21,271 nucleotides of DNA, from contig DKAR01000044.1 of assembly GCA_002450895.1 (NCBI GenBank), positions 1 through 21,271 on the forward strand, given 5' to 3'. This DNA comes from Proteobacteria bacterium UBA6921. GTDB taxonomy: Bacteria; Pseudomonadota; Gammaproteobacteria; SG8-11. Made by a program: the position numbers and the translations under genes. Under the pieces are notes generated by a model. It was not told where the DNA came from. It did not search any database and worked only from the letters and a program-made list of their open reading frames with translations. Positions 6,931-12,397 of this stretch are shown one piece after another (within the stretch, counting starts at the first letter, position 1; each line of letters opens with the position of its first letter).

Positions 6931-8136
6931 TTAATACAAGAGAATATTCTGCACGGCATCATTCCATGCCGTTTCATCGGGGCGGAGTTGGCTGTCGAGG
7001 TCGCCGGCGACGGCGGCTGCGTCATCAACCCATTCGCGAATGTTCGCTCCGCCGTTGATCACGTCAAATGCGAGGCGATCTTTTTCGTATTCGTAGTGAA
7101 AGTCGCGCCACAAGCGGTAGTCGGGGTAGCACAGGCGAATGGCTTTGAGGAACAGCAGCGTCAGTCGAAACGGCTTGAAGGCATTGGGATCGTAACCGGG
7201 GAAGTCGGTGTGAACCTGGAAGCCGTGGCACAACTTGCCCACGTGCTTATGGAACGTCGGTTGAAAATTGCAGATGCGCAGGCGCGCGCCTTTCATCCAC
7301 TGCGGCGCGAATGCTTCCATCTTTTTCATTACCACGCCCATGTCGATGTCCGGCGCGCCCATCAGTTCCAGCGGCACGCTCGTGCCACGGCCTTCCGACA
7401 GCTCGGTTCCTTCTATAAGAACGGATCCGGCGTAAAAGCGCGCCATGTTCAGGCTCGATGCGTTCGGGCTGGGATTCACCCAGCACAATTGTCCTGACGG
7501 CCAGCCGTAACCCGGCGCGGCCTTCGGGTCATAGCCCTGCATCGTGATCACGTCGAGTTCAATGTTGAGACGAAAGTGACGCACGAACCACTGCGCGATT
7601 TCTCCGGTGGTGAGTCCATGGCGCATCGCGATCGGTCCGGCACCGACAAAACTTTCCCAGCCCGGCTGCAACAGATTGCCTTCGATTGGGCGACCGGCGG
7701 GATTCGGCCGATCCAGCACGCACAGTGCCTTGCCGCGCTTCGCGCACGCTTCCAATAAATAGAGCAGGGTCGTGATGTAGGTGTAGATGCGGCAACCGAG
7801 ATCCTGGATATCGAACAGCAGCACATCAAACGTTTGCATCATCGCATCGGTCGGCCGCCGCACCTGGCCGTACAGGCTGAACACCGGGATGCCATGAACC
7901 GGATCGTGGTAGTCGTCGGACTCCACCATGTTGTCCTGCTTGTCGCCGCGCATGCCGTGCTGCGGACCGAACGCGGAGGTGATGTTCAGCTGCGTGTGCT
8001 GCTTCAGCGCATCGATGCTGTGCTGCAGTTCCGCGGTAACGGACGCCGGATGCGCGGCGATGGCAACGCGCTTGCCCGCCAGCTTGCGCTGCAATGTGAT
8101 GTCGCGAATCAGCCGGTCGATGCCCAAAGTGATCAT
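6931..8136 (-). CDS. namZ: DUF1343 exo-beta-N-acetylmuramidase (NamZ family)
   Basis: This 401-aa protein matches the length and motif order of DUF1343. It shows GIDRLI (5-10), GKRVAIAAHPASV (21-33), FGPQHGMRGD (56-65), LLFDIQDLG (106-114), LDRPNP (141-146), EGTELSEGRGTS (242-253) and the CHGFQVHTDF block (303-312). B. subtilis NamZ (YbbC) of this family removes terminal MurNAc residues from peptidoglycan fragments, so a role in cell-wall turnover or muropeptide recycling is likely. The ATG at 8136 is preferred over the longer open frame to 8283, because the family N-terminus starts there and the extension is arginine-rich shadow sequence. No signal peptide is visible. The usual P-E-H-G motif, as I remember it, is P-Q-H-G here. 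The start lies 26 nt after the DOMON-like gene, implying co-transcription. Confidence 0.87.
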   Translation of the reverse strand: MITLGIDRLIRDITLQRKLAGKRVAIAAHPASVTAELQHSIDALKQHTQLNITSAFGPQHGMRGDKQDNMVESDDYHDPVHGIPVFSLYGQVRRPTDAMMQTFDVLLFDIQDLGCRIYTYITTLLYLLEACAKRGKALCVLDRPNPAGRPIEGNLLQPGWESFVGAGPIAMRHGLTTGEIAQWFVRHFRLNIELDVITMQGYDPKAAPGYGWPSGQLCWVNPSPNASSLNMARFYAGSVLIEGTELSEGRGTSVPLELMGAPDIDMGVVMKKMEAFAPQWMKGARLRICNFQPTFHKHVGKLCHGFQVHTDFPGYDPNAFKPFRLTLLFLKAIRLCYPDYRLWRDFHYEYEKDRLAFDVINGGANIREWVDDAAAVAGDLDSQLRPDETAWNDAVQNILLY

Positions 8137-8162
8137 GTGTTTCGACGTTCCCGTAGTGCGCT

Positions 8163-8720
8163 TCAGTTCGATGTTGGATCCAGACGCAGCGTGAAGCTGC
8201 GTGGATCGTGAAAGTCGGGTTTTGCGCCGGCGTGTCGCAATGCGAAGTAACGAATTGCACCGTCTTGCCCCTCGATCACGCAACTGACCCCGATTTGAAA
8301 CGCGCCGGCTGTCAGCGCGGCAGGCAAGGGGACGGTGGCGCGAAGCGACGCAAGCGCGGCTCCGGAATGCTCGGCCTTGATGGGGATATCGGCAACTTCC
8401 GCTTCCGGGTGCAGGTCCTTTCGATAGCCGCTCAGGCGGTAGGCATTCCAGTCGCCGTGCGGGGCCAGGTTAATCTCCCAATAGAGGTCGCTGTGTTCGG
8501 GTTTCAGGAACAGCTCGAAACAGGTGGTGCGCCACAATTCGTCGCGGCGGGAGCGCGTGGAGCCGGGCCGCGAAAATTTTACGGTAGCGTGGGGGTCGTG
8601 CAGCTCAAAGACGACGTGCAGTCCGTTCCGATCCAGCGCCAGCGTTCCGGAAACGCCCGGCGCGGCGGAGGGCGGCGTAGCGGTTTCGAACGGCACAAGG
8701 CGAAACGGGAGCGCGGTCAT
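8163..8720 (-). CDS. DOMON-like domain protein
   Basis: This 185-aa soluble protein has the beta-sandwich pattern of DOMON-like/carbohydrate-binding module 9-like proteins. Alternating strands include GLHVVFELHD, then RDELWRTTCFELFLKP, then YWEINLAPHGDWNAYRLSGYR, and a C-terminal strand ending in RSFTLRLDP. The W-x-x-x-C-F-E-L-F and Y-x-E-I-N-x-A-P signatures are typical of this group. It probably binds a sugar or haem-like ligand rather than being an enzyme; its partner is unknown. It sits between the 2OG oxygenase (69 nt upstream) and namZ (26 nt downstream) on the same strand, which suggests a link to muropeptide or sugar handling. No signal peptide is visible, so it is presumably cytoplasmic. 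The ATG at 8720 has only a weak GAAG-type ribosome site. Confidence 0.75.
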   Translation of the reverse strand: MTALPFRLVPFETATPPSAAPGVSGTLALDRNGLHVVFELHDPHATVKFSRPGSTRSRRDELWRTTCFELFLKPEHSDLYWEINLAPHGDWNAYRLSGYRKDLHPEAEVADIPIKAEHSGAALASLRATVPLPAALTAGAFQIGVSCVIEGQDGAIRYFALRHAGAKPDFHDPRSFTLRLDPTSN

Positions 8721-8789
8721 TCTTCACAGTTCGAACAAACGGGGTGCAGGAAGAATAGCCGCCCCGGCGCGCAAAATCGAATCCCGTGC

Positions 8790-9437
8790 TCACAATCTCG
8801 GGGTTTCGGGGCGATGGCGAAACCAGCCCGTGGCGCTGAGGCGGGAGCGGCGTGTGGTGAGCACTTCGTGCGGAATGTCGCCGCTCATGAACGTCACGAG
8901 CGTTCCGGCGATCGGCACGACGTCGACATGCCCGGGCGCGGGATGTTGTGGGGGATACAAACGCAGCGCGCCGCCGTCGGCGGGTTGCCAGTCCGCGTTG
9001 AGATAGATGATGCACGACACGATGCGGTCCGTCGTTCCGGAGTGACGATCGATATGCCGACCGTAACGCGCGCCGGGCGGATAGTGCGTGAGATGGAATT
9101 CAAGGTCGAACAGCCCGAGAAAGAGATGTTCGTTGATCGCGTTTCGCAAGGATTCCATTCTTAAAAGCAGGGCGCGGAGCGCCGGAGAACTTTCATCGGT
9201 GTCGATCCACGCGATCTCGTCGCCGCGCAACGTGTTGTCCGATCGCAGCGTCGATCCGGTGCCGACGCGCGCGGCACGCATGCCGCCGATGGTGCGACGG
9301 TGTTCGATTTCAGCGGCGAGTTCACTCACCAGATCGCTCGACAGGAAATCCGGAGTAATGCACCAGCCGTTGTTTTCCAACGTTCGCGCGATGGAATCGC
9401 ACAGAGAAGATTGTTGTTCCGGGATCAGCAAGGCCAT
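8790..9437 (-). CDS. 2OG-Fe(II) oxygenase (prolyl 4-hydroxylase-like)
   Basis: This 215-aa protein has the double-stranded beta-helix oxygenase core. The iron triad is HID (in YGRHIDRHSG) plus the later His in GDIPHEVL, and the 2-oxoglutarate salt bridge is likely the Arg nine residues further on (RRSRLSATGWFR). The segment LTHYPPGARYGRHID is typical of bacterial P4H-type enzymes. It should hydroxylate a protein or small molecule using O2 and 2-oxoglutarate in the cytoplasm; the substrate is unknown. Two ATGs are possible: 9437, used here because the protein-like sequence MALLIPEQQ starts there, and 9476, adding 13 residues. Neither has a strong ribosome site. It is the first gene of a likely unit with the DOMON-like gene and namZ. 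Confidence 0.85.
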   Translation of the reverse strand: MALLIPEQQSSLCDSIARTLENNGWCITPDFLSSDLVSELAAEIEHRRTIGGMRAARVGTGSTLRSDNTLRGDEIAWIDTDESSPALRALLLRMESLRNAINEHLFLGLFDLEFHLTHYPPGARYGRHIDRHSGTTDRIVSCIIYLNADWQPADGGALRLYPPQHPAPGHVDVVPIAGTLVTFMSGDIPHEVLTTRRSRLSATGWFRHRPETPRL

Positions 9438-9553
9438 GAAGTGAAGCTCGCGCGTACATCGCGCCGCGGGGCTCATCGTCGTTGAGCGGCAAAAGAAAGT
9501 CCAGTGCCGGGAAAAAATTTCAGCCCTCGAAATCCGGGTTTCCTAATATGAAG

Positions 9554-9574
9554 GCGCCCGGCGGGGCCGGGCGC
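9554..9574. terminator. Strong GC hairpin, likely terminator
   Basis: A perfect 9-bp inverted repeat GCGCCCGGC/GCCGGGCGC with a 3-nt loop lies 76 bases downstream of the minus-strand DUF2892-like gene. On the plus strand it is followed by ATTTTC; on the minus strand there is no U-run. It probably insulates the DUF2892-like gene from the oxygenase gene, but its direction is uncertain. Confidence 0.5.
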
Positions 9575-9650
9575 ATTTTCGGGAGCAAGACGGCCGAATT
9601 GCAGGAGGGTCACGACCGAATGCGGTACTTGCAGGGTCCTTGCGGTTTAA

Positions 9651-9962
9651 CTAGGCAGCACGGGAGACGGACTGTGACGAAAGCTCGCTGGCTGATGTCG
9701 TTTGAGGTGCAACAACGCGGGGTTTCTCTTGCGTCATGATGGCGAGCAACCGGTAAATCGGATCAAACCCGGTGATTGCCGTAGCGACTGGATAGATACC
9801 GATCAGCGGAAGCACGGCGAGCCAGCCGAGCGGCGTGGCCTCGACCATGAAAACGCTTCCTATCAGGAGCGAACCGACGACGGCGCGCAACCAGCGTCCA
9901 CTCGTGGATACATTTTGAAACGGATCATAAAAATCGTACGGCGTAATCTTTCGATTCTGCAT
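9651..9962 (-). CDS. DUF2892-like small inner-membrane protein
   Basis: This 103-aa protein has a soluble N-terminus (MQNRKITPYDFYDPF). Two closely spaced hydrophobic segments follow (about residues 27-40 and 45-65, containing LRAVVGSLLIGSVFM and LGWLAVLPLIGIYPVATAITGFDPIYRL). The ending G-x-x-P-I-Y-x-L is characteristic of the DUF2892/YgaP-like transmembrane unit. Its function is unknown; in other proteins the unit accompanies rhodanese or sulfur domains, but none is present here. The start at 9962 is set by an AGGAGGA ribosome site 8 nt upstream, rather than the upstream ATG at 10028. It is divergent from the cbb3 assembly unit and shares a 227-base intergenic region with it. Confidence 0.75.
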   Translation of the reverse strand: MQNRKITPYDFYDPFQNVSTSGRWLRAVVGSLLIGSVFMVEATPLGWLAVLPLIGIYPVATAITGFDPIYRLLAIMTQEKPRVVAPQTTSASELSSQSVSRAA

Positions 9963-9970
9963 AGCAACGC

Positions 9971-9977
9971 TCCTCCT
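9971..9977 (-). promoter_or_regulatory. Ribosome binding site deciding the DUF2892-like start
   Basis: AGGAGGA on the minus strand, 8 nt before the ATG at 9962, selects this start over the longer frame beginning at 10028. Confidence 0.75.
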
Positions 9978-10102
9978 GTCTCGAGTGAATAGATTCTGAA
10001 GATGACTGCATAGACGTCGAACAGGCATTCAAACAAAACCTAGAAAAATGGTCTGTAATTCCTGTTACAAATTGTGTTGTGTCTTGACAAAAAAACACCG
10101 GG

Positions 10103-10135
10103 CACACGTGACAACATCACTGATGTTCGCGTGTG
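10103..10135. promoter_or_regulatory. Nested palindrome, candidate operator upstream of the ccoGHIS unit
   Basis: A perfect 7-1-7 palindrome, AACATCA-C-TGATGTT (10113-10127), is nested inside a 6-bp inverted repeat CACACG (10103-10108)/CGTGTG (10130-10135). It lies in the divergent region, 62 bases upstream of the 54-aa gene, just after a TTGACA hexamer (10084-10089). It does not match the FNR/ANR consensus TTGAT-N4-ATCAA. It may bind a dimeric regulator or fold in the leader RNA; the regulator is not identifiable. Confidence 0.4.
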
Positions 10136-10189
10136 ACAGACGTACTTTCAGGAAATCTTCAGTGTTCCTTGCTAGGGAGAGTACGAACT

Positions 10190-10354
10190 ATGTGGGATTT
10201 TTCGGATCCGGTCGTGTTCTTCGCTGTGTTCACTGTCGCATTCGGCGTGAGCATGCTCGTATTTCTGTTTTTCTGGGTCCGCTGGAAGATGAAGATTGAT
10301 CCGGGCCCGAACAAGACGGATCAACGTTCGACTCACGCCGGATCGCACGCGTAG
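10190..10354 (+). CDS. Small single-pass membrane protein heading the ccoGHIS unit
   Basis: This 54-aa protein has a short N-terminus (MWDFSDP), one transmembrane helix (about residues 8-30, rich in F, V and A), then a basic WVRWKMK stop-transfer and a polar tail. It is not recognised as CcoQ or CcoS by sequence, though its size and topology are similar. GGGAGA lies about 9-10 nt before the ATG at 10190, which is preferred to the ATG at 10133 because the palindrome and the hydrophobic N-terminus argue for the shorter form. The stop is 52 nt before ccoG on the same strand, so it is probably co-transcribed and may help oxidase assembly. That role is an inference from position only. Confidence 0.65.
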   Translation: MWDFSDPVVFFAVFTVAFGVSMLVFLFFWVRWKMKIDPGPNKTDQRSTHAGSHA

Positions 10355-10406
10355 CTGTTGCGTCAGCTGGCTGTAGCAGCGCGCGCTGAAGCTCAAGGGA
10401 GTCCAA

Positions 10407-11828
10407 ATGGCGATATCGACACAGCCTGGCGTCGGCGAGGCCAATGTCATTCCGCTCACCCGCGCGAATGTCCGGCTGAATGACGGCGGTATCTCGATTT
10501 ACTCCCGCGCCGCAACCGGGCGTTACCATGCGCGGCAGATCACGAGCCTGGGCATCATCTACTGCGTTTACTTTGCTCTGCCGTATCTGACGTGGAACGG
10601 CCGTCAGGCCGTGCTGTTCGATATTCCGTCGCGGAAATTCTATTTCTTCGGTTCCGTAATCTGGCCGCAGGATTTCTGGCTGCTGGCGATGTTCCTGTTG
10701 TTTTGCTTTGTGCTGCTGTTTGCGATGACCGCCGTGCGCGGAAGGATATTCTGCGGGTTCATGTGTCCGCAAACGGCGTGGTCCTCGGCGCTTGCCGCGA
10801 TTGAGCGATTCATTGAGGGCAATCCGGCGCAGCGCATGCGCCTGGATGCGTTGCCGCATTGGAACCCGCGCCGCCTGCGCATCAAGGCCGCGAAACATTT
10901 TGCATGGCTATCGGTGTGTACATTCACTGCGGTGACGTTCATTGGCTATTTCTCGGGAATCGAAAACGCGTGGCGAGAGTTTTTTACTTTGAACCTGAAT
11001 ACGTATGAATGGGTCACGCTGATCACGGTCGTTGCAGTTTTCTATATCAACAGCGGAATCATGCGCGAGCAGGTGTGCATGTGGATCTGTCCTTACGCGC
11101 GCATCCAGGGGGTATTCACCGATATCTATACGCGGATGACCAGTTACGATCCCGCGCGCGGCGAGCCGCGTGGAAAACCGAAACGCGGGGCACGCGCGTT
11201 GGGCGATTGTGTGGATTGTCGGTTGTGCGTCGCGGTGTGTCCGACGGGTGTCGACATTCGTGAAGGCCAACAGCTGGGCTGTATCAACTGTGGCGTGTGC
11301 ATCGACGCCTGTGACACGGTGATGGAGCGGATCGGGCGGCCGCCGGGATTGATCCGTTTTGCGTCGAAAGTCGAGCTGGATCAGCAGGCCACCGGGCAGC
11401 AGCGCACCTTGCGGGTCGGACCGGCCATTTATTCGGGCGTTGCGAGTGCAGTGTTCATCACCATCATCATCGGCCTGCTTGGGAAATCCGATGTCGGCAT
11501 GAACGTTCGGCACGAGCGCGATCCGATGTACACGGTGATGTCGGATGGAACAATTCAAAACTCCTATGACGTGAGCTTCCTGAACAAATCCGAGCACGAT
11601 GATGTGTTCGGATTCTCCATCGAAGGGCTCGACGGGGCGCATTCCAGTCTCGAAGAAACTCCGATCGACGTTCCGAGCGGGCAGGTGCGTCACATGACGA
11701 TCACGCTGCGGGCCCCCAATGGATCGCCGGCGGACGATCGTCACGATGTGCGCTTCGTGTTGCGATCCAGGTCCCGGCCTGCCGCCGTGTCCCACTACGA
11801 CACCGTGTTCATCTCGCCACCGCCATGA
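10407..11828 (+). CDS. ccoG: CcoG, cbb3 oxidase accessory Fe-S protein (cupric reductase)
   Basis: This 473-aa inner-membrane polyferredoxin of the CcoG/FixG/RdxA family is shown in other bacteria to reduce Cu(II) to Cu(I) for cbb3 oxidase assembly. Several transmembrane segments (about 45-62, 90-110, 165-183, 200-218) surround the conserved cysteine motifs CGFMCP (116-121) and CMWICPYARIQG (224-235). Two 4Fe-4S clusters follow: CVDCRLCVAVCP (268-279) and CINCGVCIDAC (292-302). A further helix near 340-360 leads to a periplasmic Ig-like C-terminal domain. Length is normal for the family. AGGGAG lies about 7 nt before the ATG. The stop overlaps the ccoH start by 4 nt (ATGA), indicating translational coupling. 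Confidence 0.97.
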   Translation: MAISTQPGVGEANVIPLTRANVRLNDGGISIYSRAATGRYHARQITSLGIIYCVYFALPYLTWNGRQAVLFDIPSRKFYFFGSVIWPQDFWLLAMFLLFCFVLLFAMTAVRGRIFCGFMCPQTAWSSALAAIERFIEGNPAQRMRLDALPHWNPRRLRIKAAKHFAWLSVCTFTAVTFIGYFSGIENAWREFFTLNLNTYEWVTLITVVAVFYINSGIMREQVCMWICPYARIQGVFTDIYTRMTSYDPARGEPRGKPKRGARALGDCVDCRLCVAVCPTGVDIREGQQLGCINCGVCIDACDTVMERIGRPPGLIRFASKVELDQQATGQQRTLRVGPAIYSGVASAVFITIIIGLLGKSDVGMNVRHERDPMYTVMSDGTIQNSYDVSFLNKSEHDDVFGFSIEGLDGAHSSLEETPIDVPSGQVRHMTITLRAPNGSPADDRHDVRFVLRSRSRPAAVSHYDTVFISPPP

Positions 11829-12397
11829 ATCGGCCCGCGTCGCCTTCTACGTTTCAAAATCCCTGGCTGTGGGCCGGCGTGGCGCTGGCGATCGTCGTCG
11901 TCACGGTCAATGTCATCTTCGTGCTGGTTGCGCAAACGACGAACCCCGGGCTGGTGACGGAAGAGTACGTCAAGCACGGACAGCACCAGCACCTGCTCGA
12001 CGCGCAATACCGTGCGCAGAGCCAGCGGGGCTGGGATGTCTCCGTGAACCTGCCTCTGGAACTGCACAGTGGCACCACCACGGAGGCGCATGTGATTGCG
12101 CGCGATCACAGTGGCGCCGCGCTCACCGGTGGGCGTGTCGAGATGATCTGGTTTCGGCCCAGTGACGCCAGCCAGGATCGTGGTCTTGAATTCTCCGAGG
12201 ATTCCGAAACGCCCGGTCGCTATTCGAGCGCGCTTATCGTTCCAGCGCCCGGCGTCTGGGATATCAGCATTCTGTTCGAATCCCGGGGCGAAAAGTTTCT
12301 GTTGAACCGCCGCGTGCTGATCGACCCGCCCCCGGGTTACGTGCGGCGCACATCGGCCCTGGAACGAATCGTCTCGCTGCTCATCGACTCGCCATGA
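11825..12397 (+). CDS. ccoH: CcoH/FixH family protein
   Basis: This 190-aa protein has one N-terminal transmembrane helix (about residues 16-36) and a periplasmic FixH domain. Recognisable points are NPWLW before the helix, an EEYVKHGQHQHLLDAQ-type segment after it, and beta strands ending in PGVWDISILFESRGEKFLL. In other bacteria CcoH interacts with the oxidase subunits and is needed for stable cbb3 assembly. The gene overlaps ccoG by 4 nt and ccoI by 4 nt, so the three are translationally coupled. It is somewhat longer than many CcoH proteins. Confidence 0.92.
   Translation: MNRPASPSTFQNPWLWAGVALAIVVVTVNVIFVLVAQTTNPGLVTEEYVKHGQHQHLLDAQYRAQSQRGWDVSVNLPLELHSGTTTEAHVIARDHSGAALTGGRVEMIWFRPSDASQDRGLEFSEDSETPGRYSSALIVPAPGVWDISILFESRGEKFLLNRRVLIDPPPGYVRRTSALERIVSLLIDSP

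Noticed and set aside
8208..9164. Long plus-strand frame of 318 codons
   Set aside because: Antisense to the NamZ, DOMON-like and oxygenase genes; composition rich in Arg and Gly as expected of a shadow in GC-rich DNA.
10084..10089. TTGACA as -35 box of the ccoGHIS promoter, or half of an FNR site
   Set aside because: No -10-like hexamer at 16-18 bases and no matching second half-site; recorded only as context for the palindrome.
10908..11795. Minus-strand frame of 295 codons
   Set aside because: Antisense to ccoG; no family-like sequence.
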